A DNA stretch of 64,000 nt, taken from NCBI RefSeq assembly GCF_000182565.1, contig NW_015971538.1, forward strand, positions 961,736 through 1,025,735, written 5' to 3'. The position numbers and the translations under genes were made by a program. The stretch is from Spizellomyces punctatus DAOM BR117. Lineage: Eukaryota > Chytridiomycota > Chytridiomycetes > Spizellomycetales > Spizellomycetaceae. The notes beneath the pieces are model-generated. The model searched no databases and was not told where the DNA came from. It saw only the letters and a program-made list of their open reading frames with translations. Positions 46,401-63,490 of this stretch are shown piece by piece; position 1 is the first letter of the stretch; each line of letters begins with the position of its first letter.

Positions 46401-49400
46401 GATATTTGGCTTGCTGGGAGGCGGATCATTACCTTCATGCAGCTAAGGGCTATTTCACCGGATTAGCTGGACAAACGAACGACGTTGTTCATCATGGAAA
46501 GGATGCGGCAAAGAGATGGCGGAAGACGTTAAAAGGTAAGATTTGGAACGACAAGCAATACTGGATGAAGTTCTGATATGCTGTCTCGGCTCCGGCAGCT
46601 ATGGACGCCGATCTTGCGGCCTCCGGCGAGGTGTTGACTATGTTTCTCAAGAATACATGTCCCGTCGATCTCAGCACGGTCTTCTTCGAAATGATTGAGC
46701 GATGCCAGAACAGTCCACCACTTCTTGCCTGTATCGCCGATTATTTAACTTGGAGACATCCTATATCACAGTCAATGTTTGATGTGTACCAGGTTTTACG
46801 CGAGTTTGCCATCGGAGGCAGCCCGAACGAGAGCAACGAGGCTGTCGTTCGTCTCTTTCATCAAGTTCCTTTTTGTTCGCTACTCACGAGCACGTTCAGT
46901 TCGTCATTGGACTTCGGCCCCACTTACGAAGAGTTATTGATATCTCGCATCAATTCTTGTGAACATCCGCCAGAGTGCGTGTGGTGGACTCGACAGGTGC
47001 TGCTTGAGCTTGGGCGATCTATACATTTGGGTTGGGACCAGCACCGGCGTTTTGCCTTCGCGCTTTTGAAAGCTCTTGTGACAAAGGTGCACTCTTGGAG
47101 CCTTGGAAAAGCAGGGGCGCTGGTATCAACTTCCCGACTAAAAGAGAATGCTTATGATACTGTGCGTGACATCATTTTTGGACACCCTCTTCTCCTTGAT
47201 AGATTCGTTTCCCGTCAAAGTGGGGATAAGGAAATTAGCACTGGTAGGTGTCGCTGTCGTACATCCTAATTGAGCTGTGCTTCCTGCTGTGGTATTCAAA
47301 TCGTTTTGTCACCTACAGAAATCATGGCATTGGTGCATGAGACGCTGGAAATGGAGACACGAGATATGAATACGGTCAACTCGTCCTTGTCTCCTATGTC
47401 TCCTACCTGGCGACTTTATACGGATCGTGTCCGCGATCGCCTGCTCGCAGAGTTGGCCTTCCAATCGCCGCACAATGACACGGTGCGGGCATTCGAACTC
47501 TTTAGATCTTTCATGACTTACGAGGATGTGAATCAAATTCTCCAGCCACTGCTCAACGGATCTGAGAATATGAACGATCTCCTCTTTCTGGCTTTGACCG
47601 CCAGGACCCTTGGAAGAGATGGCGAGCCGCACGTGATCAAGTCAAGCTTTTTCCGCAGGCTCCTGAAACTTCTGAAAGGACGTCACCATGCGGAAATAGA
47701 GAACATTATCGCGAATATTGTCAAGAGGGCAGTTGTGCCACAGGCTTTGATGATCAGAGCCGATCAGGATGGGGTTGCTGCTTTTCGTGTTATTGCGTCC
47801 GATGGGGATGGGGATAAGCAATATGTTCGTCTCTATGCCGACGTCCCATCATTGTTCGATGAGAATACTGTTCGACTTCTGCTGAATGGGGAGGAGAAGG
47901 ACGGAAAGTGCATTCGCGCACATATACTAAGATCACTCATCGTTACCAGCCCTGTGATACGCCGGTGCGTGGTTGACGTCCTCAACAAGGAAAATCGAAC
48001 TTCTTCGCTGCAGCTTGGCATTGTCCACGCTGTGCTGGCAGGCTTAGTTGTCACCTTGTCCGCGAAAGAACGTTTTTCCATGTCGATTGCGATAAAAGTG
48101 GTCTGGGAAGTTGGCGTAACCGAGGATGAACGTGATTTGATAACCCTCCTGCATCGCCGAATCCAGAAGGAATTGCAGGAGCAATTGGTCAGCAGTATTC
48201 TCGGTATTGATGGGAGGACAATACTAGAATGCGATGCGGTGCTTCGATTGCTTGGTTTATTTGCGCATGAATACGGAGGATTGCTTGATGAGTTAGTAAG
48301 AAGAGCATCAGCGCAATCCAAGTCTCCAAATTACCTCCTCTCAATATCATCGATGAAAGAGCATTTGCTAGCATTGCTGGCACTTGCCTCTGATCCCCAT
48401 GGCCTTACCAATGTGATTGCCGTAGCACTGTGCGTTTTACGTTGGTTCTTCGTCGGAAAAAAGAAAGGAATACTCAATGGGTCAGAGCAGCCAGGGGAGC
48501 GAGATTTGAAAGAGGTCATAGAAGTTTTGGAGTCGGTCCTTGTCCGCCTAGAAGGCGACGAAAATGCCATCCGCGGGTTGTTAGATCAAGGAGAGATTTT
48601 CAAAAATTTCTTAGTCGCTGCATTGAAGTATCGCATCACCGACCCACATGTCTTAAATTTTCTCACCCACTTGGTTACGTTTGTGTATGGGCATGTGAGT
48701 ACAAAAGATCGAACGTATTATTACTGCAAGCCCCTAATATTTGATTGCTAGCGGCGGCTTAAATCATCCACTCGCCGTAAACTTCCATTCACCGTGGATG
48801 CTCTCGTAGAAATGATTCTATCTCATTCGCAGTTCACAGTGGTGGCACATGCGGGAACGAACGACTTTCTGTCAACAAATTCGAAGATCAGCCCCATTCC
48901 TCCGATCCACATTGCTAAGCCTTGTCTTTTGCATTTTCTGCATTTGCTGATGTCGCTTGACCCTGTCCATTGCTGTAAGACGGAGCATTTACCTCTGTTG
49001 GCACAGGCGTACCAGGGCACGGTAGCAAGTGCTGATCAGGTGATACTCGCTATCTGGGAGTTATATGAAAAGCAAGCCGGAATCAGCGTTGAGGCACATG
49101 CGATGCGGTGGGGCCTGACGTCCACCGCCGCGCTGTCGAGTGTGAGTGCCGCACAAAGCTTGGCGAGAATAGACGCGGTGTGGATGGCGCATACATGTCA
49201 GTGGTTCCCCACTGCATTGGAATTGGAGGCTGTTCAACCCAGTACGGGACACTTTGCGGAAGCTCTGGCTGCCGGTGAGGTGTATTCGTCCCGCTTAACA
49301 CCATTATACGACCCAAAATTCTTTCTCCCCCTTGTTGCTGGATCTTTAATCCACGGGAGCATGCATGTTGATTCACGACGACTGGTCGAGTCCAATGCAC

Positions 49401-51504
49401 TAGGATTGGCCATTATGGCGCTTTCGAGTGATAGAGATTCGATGCGAAAAGCTGGTTATTTTGTTCTGGATCTCTCGTATAATTTATTGTACGAATCAAC
49501 GATGAAGGAGAGAAATCAGATCATATTATTGTTGGAAGGGCTGAAGAACGCGGTCGTCAAAAGAGAAGAAGGAAATCAGGGAACGCAACGGGTTCCTGCC
49601 GTGGTGGCATTGTTTATTGCGCAGGGGTTGATGATATTATTGAAACCGGAGAATGAAATGTATCCGCTTGTAAATCGGTTCTTCTTACAGAGACCCATCG
49701 TCGACCTTGAGGTCTGGAATACCCTTCAGTCTGTTTGTTTGGTTTGACACTAATTTCTGATGCTCTTTTTTTTGCAGGATGTCCCGATGTTCTATGGCCT
49801 TTTCTACTCAGCATCAGATAACTCTCGAAGGGAGCGAGTATGGATGCTGCGATTGCTCTCCTGCGGGTTGAAAACTGCTGGGGTACGTTGACTGCCAAAG
49901 GGCGTTCGTCTTTTTCTCGATGTGCTCATTATTTACATGGATAGGATTATCGACTATATAAACGGCGTCATGTCGTTGACATCCTGATGGGCTTTTTCTC
50001 TTCGTCAATGTCGGACACAATGACACGGAAACTTGTTCTTGAGGTAAAGCAAAGAAATCCCTCCATTGTACAGTGACTGGGCAGCAGCTCACATGTGCCA
50101 TGATAGGTTATTGTCAAGGCTACCGCGATTCCTTCGGTGATCTCAGATATGATCACTCAAAGTGGTCTGCTGACTTTCATGCACACAGTCGTTACCGCAC
50201 TCGATTTCCGCTCCGGAAATGACATCGTACTCTGCATACCGCGCGTGATGCGAGCCATACTCAGCGGATTTGTTCGCTCCGATCCCGAGTGGCATGGAAG
50301 CAGACGGATTGTGTGGCTAGAAAGCATTGCGACTGTGGTCGCAGCTGTAGTGCAAGGCATTGCAAGCGCCGCACGTCTTGATGGGTGCATAAAGGCGGAG
50401 ACGGCCACGTGGTGGTGTAATGTCGCTGTGGACGTAAGTCGATTACTATATGATACGTTGGCAGCCTTTGGGGATGAGGAGAAGCTAGCTACCAATGGGT
50501 CGGCTGTATCTCCGTTCGGCATTGGCCACGTATTGGATCTGGCAGCAGTTTTGGAACAATGCGAACGTGTATTACCTCCAGATTTCAACCAGAATGGCAC
50601 GAACGACCAAGGCCTCAATGAAGCGTCCAACGTCTCCCTGGACACTTTGGATTTGGACGGGCTGTATAGTCTGGATTACGACCTGAGAAGGCTTCTGAAA
50701 CGAGCACGACTATATCTCTTTGATGTCACCTCTGTCCTTTCTATACCTCGCCTACCGTCCCTTCTTGGTGATGTCCGGGTTAGCTGGCGTGAGATGCTGG
50801 CGCGCCTGTTGGACTATACATTAGAGTGCACGGATATGTATCCGGAGATCTGGCGCTCAGCTCTTCCCGACCGCGTAACGCCGTTAGACCGCTACACGGA
50901 GTTCTTGCTGCGTCTACAAATGACACATCCCGATGCCATAGCTGCATGTGTATTAACAGACGAGAGTACAAGGCGAAGAAACATTCTCGGGCGGCTGGTA
51001 GCCATGTGGGGACTGATTGGAACCCAATTCAGCAAGAAGGCAAGATTGCAAGCTAGTGTAAGTATGGTTATTTTAGCGCAGCAATTGACGGGTCACGGCC
51101 GAAAGCGGAAACGGGATGATGATGGGGAGATAACCGGGGACCGTCCTATATCAGCAATGGAGCAACTTGCAGGTAACGGCCGCACCTGGTATATACGACA
51201 CCCAACTTGGTACATAATTGTGAATTGTTTGTTTACAGACAAGTACGTCCCGCGGTTCGCTCCTGATCTCCCGCGAACACCGTTTTCGCGAAAGCTCTTG
51301 TATGAAGTGGTGCCCATCTTGCTTGGGAAGATCCCTAAACCAGATCAGCTACTGAAGTCCAATGAGGTGGGCAATGTGGTAGACATTCTCCAGGCTACCA
51401 TAAGGCGTATTTGGGGTGGTGACGATTGTGATGGTATCAGCCGGGAGGAACGTATATGGACCAAAGCGTTATCGGAAATAACGGGCAAAAGTCAATCTTT
51501 GTAA
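43427..51504 (+). CDS. URB1: URB1/Npa1 nucleolar pre-60S ribosome assembly factor
   Basis: A gene of 8.1 kb with about a dozen small introns, roughly 2,300 residues, from MPVAVEAALTHQELVAAL. Urb1 is a very large helical-repeat scaffold in early nucleolar pre-60S particles, needed for 25S rRNA maturation. N-terminal exons at 43427-43511, 43585-43733 and 43794 onward carry 'GLSRFNRSLSRLINEDADPQ' and 'FRLWEFQQANQ', as expected of the Npa1 N-domain; later blocks include 'YWNELSSLSFEPRVSSKW' and 'KLVRHYQRQFPDA'. The second conserved region of the family is seen at 49780-50130: 'DVPMFYGLFYSASDNSRRER', 'WMLRLLSCGLKTAGDYRLYK', RRHVVDILMGFFSSSMSD. The stop TAA at 51502 overlaps a perfect GTAAGT donor, so a further short 3' exon is possible. 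Confidence 0.93.
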
Positions 51505-51822
51505 GTATATTATATGGGTTTCATTGTATCATAGCGTAGCAAATAGTTTTTAGCTAGACTTATTTAAAATATCTTATTGAGGTGATTGAAAATGGCACTA
51601 GGACCCATTATTATCCGGACTAATCCGGTTAATCATATCGCATAATCAGAACCCCCATCTATCGCTCAGATTGGTGTGGCATGCATGTAATGTTTTTTTT
51701 TAAATTGCGGTGAGGTACATGCAGAAGGTCTATAAAAGGGGGGCCTTCACTGTCTCTTCCCTCTTTCCTCTTTACCCATCCTCGACTCAAAGCATCTGCC
51801 CAACAAGTCTCAGTCCATCATC
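51505..51822. other. gap of about 320 bp
   Basis: Separates URB1 from the tiny candidate gene. A stretch 'gaaaatggcactagg' at 51588-51602 resembles 'gaaaatgtcactagg' at 52151-52165, which lies at the end of the SINE-like remnant. Its last 90 bp hold a TATA box and pyrimidine tract annotated separately. Confidence 0.45.
51731..51738 (+). promoter_or_regulatory. TATA box before the tiny candidate gene
   Basis: 'tataaaag' lies 92 bp upstream of the ATG at 51823 and is followed by a C/T-rich tract ('tctcttccctctttcctcttt') of the kind found at fungal transcription starts. It is among the best TATA matches in the window. Confidence 0.5.
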
Positions 51823-52090
51823 ATGAGAATGCCGCTCTGGTGCCGAGGACCTCGCCCTCCCGACAAAAACAACATAATGCCTTGCAAATGCTGCTACGAT
51901 CGCAGGTATGTATTATCTTTGTATTTTCCCACGCCCGTATTCCGAGTCTAATTCTGATCCACCTTACTATCTGAAACATCCTCCGACTAAGAATTTCAGA
52001 ATCAAGGGCTTAGTAGGATTTCTCTTGTGTGGTGGGCTTAGTTACCCGGTTAGAACAACCGTAATGTATTGCATGTGTCATTGGGCCTAA
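51823..52090 (+). CDS. tiny two-exon candidate gene, 57-residue Cys-containing peptide
   Basis: Exon one 51823-51905 and exon two 52000-52090 are joined across a GTATGT...TTTCAG intron of 94 bp, in phase, to give 57 residues beginning MRMPLWCRGPRPPDKNNIMP. Exon one has four Cys (one near the start, then a 'CKCC' run at 21-24) and basic residues; exon two has a hydrophobic stretch 'IKGLVGFLLCGGLSY' and ends CMCHWA. There are seven Cys in all. No signal peptide at the N-terminus, no family known. Good TATA and splice signals argue for expression, yet the gene lies between two related repeat ends and could be part of a mobile remnant. No function is claimed. Confidence 0.4.
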
Positions 52091-52442
52091 CCACCCTATT
52101 AGCGATTCATGTGTAAGGTAAATGTACTTGTGCATAGTGTGCAGGTGGTAGAAAATGTCACTAGGGACAAATTCTCCCTCCAACCCACTACAGCCGGTTC
52201 TAATTTACAATTAGCCAGCCTGTCCAACCCTTCATAACCTATCCTGCAAACGAGTCCCACCCCTATCCTAACTCGCTACAGGTTCCAGCCTGGGTTGAAC
52301 TGGGGTATGTGAAAAGCTAACTACCACTAGGCCAGCGTAATTTGCCTTTTTGGGAGCTGCCTTTGGTGTTGGCTCCGCGATCCCGAATCGCTTGCAAATC
52401 TGTCCCACGCCATTGGCTGCTTCTAGTTTGAGTACACAAAGC
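52091..52442 (-). repeat. tRNA-like Pol III promoter remnant, SINE-like
   Basis: On the minus strand, 'TGGCCTAGTGG' (52334-52324) fits the tRNA A box and 'AGTTCAACCCA' (52301-52291) fits the B box. They are only about 22 bp apart, shorter than in a working tRNA, so the anticodon arm seems to be missing and this is not a functional tRNA gene. Downstream sequence to about 52150 is not tRNA-like, which suits a tRNA-derived short interspersed element. Its far end 'cctagtgacattttc' recurs in diverged form at about 51588. I see no protein gene in this stretch. Confidence 0.35.
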
Positions 52443-55022
52443 ATGTGGCAGCCACCGCCATCGGATGAAGAGCTATTCGGGTCTGACGTCGATGCCGAAG
52501 GGTCAGAAGATGGAGAGTATGAGGTCGAGGATGATGACCAGGCGGATGGACAGGAGCCACCTCTTAGCGCTTCAGTAGAGGAGTCAATGGAAGTAGAGGA
52601 AGAAGGTACAGTGAGGAGTTAGATGCTCAGCCGTTTCCTGCTGATAGAGTTGCGAAGTATTGTGTTCTCAGTATTAGTCAACGGCGAGTATGACAGTGGT
52701 GAGATCAATGTGCAGGAACACGTTGGGGAATGTGCTGGATATGAAATAGACCCGTTTGTAAGCGACCCAGCTTTGATCACATTCATCATATTGGATTTCA
52801 AGTTCTGATCAGATTGTGTTGTGATATGTGAATAGGCGTCGCTCGTTCACCCGGCGAGCGTGAATTGTATGGCGGCGACACGGAACATGGTACAGACAGT
52901 TTTTCAGTGTAATTTCGGTCTGCATCGATGTTTAACTCATATGCCTTGAATAATTTATAGCGCTGGCTATTCACGGGAGGGGATGATGGATTCATTCGCA
53001 AGTTTGACTTTGCTGCAACGGTCCGGGGAGAGCAGTTGTTGACGCAGACGCAACGACATGGACTTGTGGATTCTATCGAGAAGGTTGGTCCATGCTTCGT
53101 TAGATGGCAAGGGGAGAAGTTAGCGAAATGGATTGGGTCACCGAATACTGACGTTGACCGGTGCGTACAGGCAGGTGTTCTGGTTTCAGCCTGGGAGAAC
53201 GAGGAATTCCCGTCAACATGTGAGTGATCACGTTGTACCTGTAGTTGAAATAACGTGCACCTGTTAACCATGCCGTACAATAGACACAGCAGACGGGCTA
53301 CCTGCCCTGGACCCCGATAATCCACCTCCTCTAGCAGCGGATTGGTCACCGGTATACAGCATAGATGTTCACTCGGAAGCTCATTGGTGCTTGACCGGGT
53401 GTAAGGTTCGACCTTATCCTTATGCGTAGTCTATCTGTGGGGATTGTTGCTCATCACCTCGCTTATTGACATATAGAGTGGGAATATAAATCTGTGGTCC
53501 ATACGACACGACGAAGGGCACGTAGGTACTTTTTCGTAACGAATAAGCCTTTGCGGCTTTATTACTGACCATACCGTTCTTCACTGCATTTCTTCAACAG
53601 TGTCAGCACATTCTGCGCGGTCACAATAATGCTGTGTCTGTGCTTCGTATTACACCGGGGGAGCGGGGAGTAATTAGCGGGTCATGGGACAGGACACTGC
53701 TGGTATGCGTGTTTTTCAGGGAGGGCAAAAAGGCATCATATGTGATTCCGCTCTTTCACACAGCGATGGGATCTGAACACCGGAGAAATAATTCGGTCTT
53801 TTCAAGGTGTAACGTCCCAAGTAACGTCCGTAAGCTTTAGTCCTTCCCCCGCATCATGCTATCCAGATTTGATAAATACGGAGGTTGTGAACGGCATGGA
53901 TGCTTTAATGGCCCCATCAGCTGCTGAGGATTCCTTGTTGATGGCGACCAGCTACGATGGAGCTGTGCTCTTGTTTGACCAGCGGCATCCAAGTGGGATT
54001 GGCAGAAAGCTCGTGGCATCGATGAGTGGCGCCCCTCCATGGACTGTTTCGGTACGTGGTCCTGTACAAATGGCGCTGCACATCGTTGAGCGATCTAACA
54101 CAATTCTACGCCAGGCTACATGGAGTGCCGATGGCCGTCGAATATATTGCGGACGAAGGAACGCTACAGGTGTGTATGCCTCGACCCAGTGATTCTTTTC
54201 GGAAGTATGAGCTGACAGGGTTTGCGTGATGTTTAGTCGATGAATTTGATGTAGCCGAAGGTCGTCTGATACGAACGATCCGCTTGCCAAGAGATTCAGG
54301 CCCTGTATCCTATGTTAGCGCCATGCCGAACAACAGACATTTATTATGGTATCTTATTTCATGTGGGTGGGCAGTTTCCTACAACAGTATTGCTTACTGA
54401 CATCCAATTGAAGTGCATCGCAGGACATTATACGTTTATGGGACCTTGATCTGACCACAGACTCACAAACCCAACGGGATTTACCGGCGCCCGTCCAATC
54501 TGTGACAGACGGGCCTGAGACAGGTCAATCATCGACCTCTAGCTCGCCGCCAGCCAGCGCGATTAGCACGCCTAAACTCCCCACCGCCGGTCTTACTCTG
54601 TTCCTTGATGAGGAAATGGGCACTGACTCGGTACTGGGCGCATCATTGTCGGGTGGAATGGACTCGGATACGGCGCTAGCTCCCGCCACTGGTGGGATGC
54701 TTGGAATGTCAGAAGAACCTGAAAAGGCTGAGGTGAACGGAAAAGGCGGCTTCCAAGAAGAAGATTTTGATACAGCACCCGTTGTGCCATTTACCATCGT
54801 GCCGGGGCATAATAGTGGAGTTGTATCAAGCATATGTGAGTAAGAGGTCCCCAAGCTCACATCGCGGATTCTGATCATTGACGTCGTCACCTGCCCTGAC
54901 TAGTGATCGATCCTGCCAAGCGCTATATGATCAGCGCATCGGGAACTCGCGGATGGGATGGTGTCGCATCTAACTTGTGCTTAGTGTATTATGTGAAACC
55001 GACTTTGCGGGCAGAGGAATGA
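52443..55022 (+). CDS. SPT8: SAGA complex subunit Spt8 (WD40 protein)
   Basis: About a dozen exons, roughly 600 residues, from MWQPPPSDEELFGSD. Spt8 links the SAGA coactivator to TATA-binding protein. The N-terminus is acidic (SDVDAEGSEDGEYEVEDDD), as in yeast Spt8. WD40 blades follow: 'RWLFTGGDDGFIRKFDF' (53 kb), 'QRHGLVDSIEK', 'VLVSAWENEEFPS', 'SIDVHSEAHWCLTGCK', 'SGNINLWSIRHDEG', 'HILRGHNNAVSVLR', 'ISGSWDRTL', 'TSYDGAVLLFDQR' and 'ASQDIIRLWDLD'. A low-complexity insert (54490-54780) precedes the last block 'VPGHNSGVVSSI', 'LIDPAKRYMISASGTRGWDG', which is the Spt8 hallmark. First splice: donor after 52605, acceptor at about 52670. Confidence 0.93.
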
Positions 55023-55261
55023 AAGGGCTACGAGCTTTGTAAATTCTAATTTAAGGGAGGGTTGCGCGAAGTCCTATGTGATAGACTATAAAATCTCCGT
55101 GAGGCAGTTTGTTTTTGGTCAATTGTATATATGGGGTATGAATACTAATGAGTATAATAGTATGGGTTGGACATGGTGAGCATATGGCATGCCCATCCAT
55201 TACGAAGAATTTGAAAACTTAGAATTCAGTTAGCCGCGTGACGCCCGCGCGAGAGGTATAT

Positions 55262-56780
55262 TCATATCGTCATGACGTGTCGCAAACTCCTAAATATGGG
55301 ATCTCTTTCTGGTTTTTTTCGAGGCGGCTCGCTCCCCTCCTCGCTCTGAGTGCTATCACTGCGTCCAAATAGTCCTCGGATATCGGCACTTTTAGTCTGA
55401 CGATCTTCGTCATCTCCAGGCCTAAAGTGTCTGGTGTTATTAAATTGCAGCCAGCCGAAATGCAGAGGTTTACCCACCATCGTACGCAGACTCCCTTATC
55501 TTCCAGCAGTTTGGCACATGTTGACCAGCTAAATCGGATGACTCTCGGGTAACCGAAAACGCGGTCGATGTGCTCATTCAGCCACTTAATAGTGTTTGGA
55601 TCTATATGCTCAGATATCAGTAATGGTACAGTTGCAATAAGCGGAACGTGGACAAGCACCAGAAGGATAACCCGATCCAAATTCCCGAGAGAAAACGTCG
55701 TCCAGTCCCGTTTCGGCAAACACCCACCCACGAAGGATGGCATCTCGAGTCACCTGCATTTCAAGTTAACCAGAGTTTTCATTGTTCCCTGTTATCTGGC
55801 ACCTACCAACCTTTGCACATATACTAGCAGCACTCACGCATGGAAATAACGAATCTGCTTTCTTTGTGACGGTGAAGTCGATCCGCGGAAAATGCGCCTC
55901 TAGTTTCTTTTTGTAGGAATCTGGCGGTCCAACTGTGTCGACAAAGACCTAAACATGTCTAAGTCGCATGCCCAGCAGTGACGGGAAGTTGTATTTACCT
56001 CTGTCACCTGCACCCCATTCTTCAATACGCGCGCAATGAGATCTATCGTCGTGTCATGAGCGAGCTCATTGAGATTATGTTTAGCTCTGTATAATGCGTA
56101 CCTTCAGTACATGATATTCCCATACGTTAGAACTGTATATCGGAAAGATTACCGTCGCAACATGCATTCAGAGATGTCCTGAGGACTGCAAACATGGACA
56201 GCCCAGCCAATCCAATCGGGATGCTTCGAAAGTGTTTGGAAGAGTTGATCCCGCTGCTCTTCTTTTAGCTGTTTGGAATCTAGGGGAGATCGGCGTCGTT
56301 AGACATCTAGGAATCCAAACTTGGACGCCAAAGGGCATAGCATACCTGCAAATCCGACTTGCGCCAAATCGTCCTTCCTAGTGACAGGGACATAGCTTAC
56401 TGCATATACCATTGGTCCTACCAAGACGCAAAGTCAGCTAGATACATTTTCGACTTCCTCCGCCTGATCGCCGAGGTTCTTCCAGATAATGCTTGCCTAC
56501 CTAACACGGGTCCACGACCAGCCTCGTCCACTCCCAGACAAACCGCCTCCGTCTCCGCGCACTCCTTAGGAACAGTGGAATAATAGGACCAGGATGTTGT
56601 GCATGGGCCGTCCGGAATGTGGTCCAACTTAACAAAGGCCTCGGATGTCGAAGTAGTTGGGTCAGAAACTGGTGTTGGAGGAGGTGAGGGCGAGGGAGAC
56701 AGGGAAGTCATGGAGGTTGTTGACACGGTAGATATTGAAGACGACGTCCGCTTCAGGGAACGTCGTGTTTTTGGTGGCAT
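55262..56780 (-). CDS. RNH201: ribonuclease H2 catalytic subunit A
   Basis: About seven exons, roughly 370 residues, from [15 protein letters not shown] at 56780. RNase H2 cuts RNA in RNA-DNA hybrids and removes single ribonucleotides from genomic DNA. A Ser/Thr/Pro-rich N-terminal extension (about 1-70) precedes the type 2 RNase H fold. Active-site acids: Asp and Glu of '[12 protein letters not shown]', Asp of 'VFVDTVGPP' and Asp of '[19 protein letters not shown]', with [10 protein letters not shown] and '[20 protein letters not shown]' also present. The last junction is best placed so that 'GVCVRW' continues '[10 protein letters not shown]', matching fungal relatives; the tail is basic. 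It diverges from ARO1 with 299 bp between starts. Confidence 0.93.
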
Positions 56781-57079
56781 TGTAAGTGAACTAATCTGGT
56801 TGTCTCTTTTTGCAATGAACAGAGGCTGGTCGTTCGAAAACCAGCGACAAACCATGTCGCCTTGTTCCAATTGCTGATCGGTATGTCCGAAGGCACGGAC
56901 ACTATTCACGTGACTTACATTAATTCGCCAGATCGAATGCCCAAAGATCTGATTGTCGCTATGGCGAAGGTGGCACAGCTGATCCCCGAAACGTGGACTG
57001 TGGGCGATCTTCGCCAGAGACCATCCCAATTAGCCATTGAATCGCGGCCCTTTGCCTTGGATAAGCGCTCGTCCTAACC

Positions 57080-62103
<5,024 letters not shown>

Positions 62104-63490
62104 ATCTGACGCTGCGGGATAAAAGTACATTGGGCATATTGTGTATTTAGTTTGAGAGTTCAAAAGTACAATAGGATCAACTTTTCTTTACATATAATTA
62201 CTTGCTTGTTGAGATGCGAGGTCCGTCCTCATTATAGAAACAATCATCATGGGAAATTACTTTAATCCTCGCTTCCATGGGGGACATACGGGTCGCAGTG
62301 CCCTTCGGCTATCGGACATATCCGAACTGACTAGAATAGCACTGGTCGAGTGGCACAGTCATATTGCCCGGTTAAGATCAAACGTAAGCATTGTGACATC
62401 CGTGCTCTCTCATCAGGGCTCTCCCGAACAACTGACACAAAAGGCCTAACTCATTGCGGAGTAATTTCATTCCAAATATTCACTGAATGTGGTTTCATTC
62501 ACAAAAGCAAGCCCACTGGTTGCAAGAATTGTAAATCCAAATCCTTTCTTCCTTTAATAGTAAAATTACAGGAGCGGACCGCGCGAACGCAATCCCTCCC
62601 ACCACCAAAAAATGTCCACTCACGCTGACTCCGAAGAGCCAGGTGACCCCGGGCCTTCGAACTGTTGTGCAATGTCGAGAACCCGAGATAGCCACCGCCT
62701 TGTTGATCACGGTAAGCTCGTAGCAGGTAAGTATGCAAGAACAGGGAGGGGCGTGGGGACGCGCTGCTTTTATAGACGAGAGGAACTGCGCCACGACTGC
62801 GCTGAAAAAATGAAAAAACGCGTTGATTGGCCAGATGAATTGAATGATTCCCATTGGTTGAATTCACATGTGAGAATCACATGCTCAAGACAGGTGCGTT
62901 ACTGAATAAAGGCAGTCAAGATATAAGTGCCCCAGATCATTGTCTCGTTCATGTTTTGAGTAAACTCGGATTGCTCAGTATAACTATTGCTCATTATGCG
63001 ATCCAGGTTCATTTCTAGCATACAGTGCTGAGCGCACACGACACATGACAATGGATCGCCTGTCCAGGACGGATTTCTGCGTGATGTGACCATGTCAGCC
63101 AACCGAAAGATCCGGACACTCACAAGCTCTGAATCTGTAATGTGTTTCGAGAGTTGAGCTGCCGCACATATGGCACTGCGTAGGGGCAACCCAGAGGCTT
63201 TCTATCCCGGATTACATAATACAGATCACATGATTTTAGCATTAAACCTCACTTTGGCAAGTTCGATCGGCGTTGGATTTGCCTGCCTGGCCTTTGAGAA
63301 CTGTGCGAGCCTCGCCGAACTGGCAAACCAAAACAGCAAAGGATTCTAGCTAGCGCAACGATTCGCTTCAGAGATTTTACTTGTCCAACCGGTTTCTGAC
63401 ATCTCCTGGGCTTTAAGGATATTTCCAAACCATTTCCTCCAATTTTTTTTAATCGGTGCTGCTCTGGTCAGTCGTTTTGCCAACTGTCCC
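62104..63490. other. gap of about 1.4 kb, possible small exon
   Basis: Downstream of ARO1. Inverted CCAAT boxes ('gattggcc', 'cattggtt') occur near 62826 and 62850. An ATG at 62612 opens a frame (MSTHADSEEPGDPGPSNCCA) that reaches GTAAGC and GTAAGT donors near 62710 and 62729; it may be a first exon, but I found no phase-matched acceptor. Other open frames here (62249-62449, 62899-63189, minus) show no domain. Confidence 0.35.

Noticed and set aside
52260-52345. Functional tRNA gene on the minus strand
   Set aside because: A and B boxes are present but too close together, and no anticodon stem or matching acceptor stem can be drawn.
62342-62385. Possible tRNA A box 'tggtcgagtgg' with downstream 'gatcaaacg'
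   Set aside because: The second box fits poorly and no acceptor-stem pairing is visible.
62612-62905. Open frame beginning MSTHADSEEPGDPGPS
   Set aside because: Looks like a first exon with donors near 62710 and 62729, but no acceptor continuing a coding frame was found, so it is not listed as a gene.
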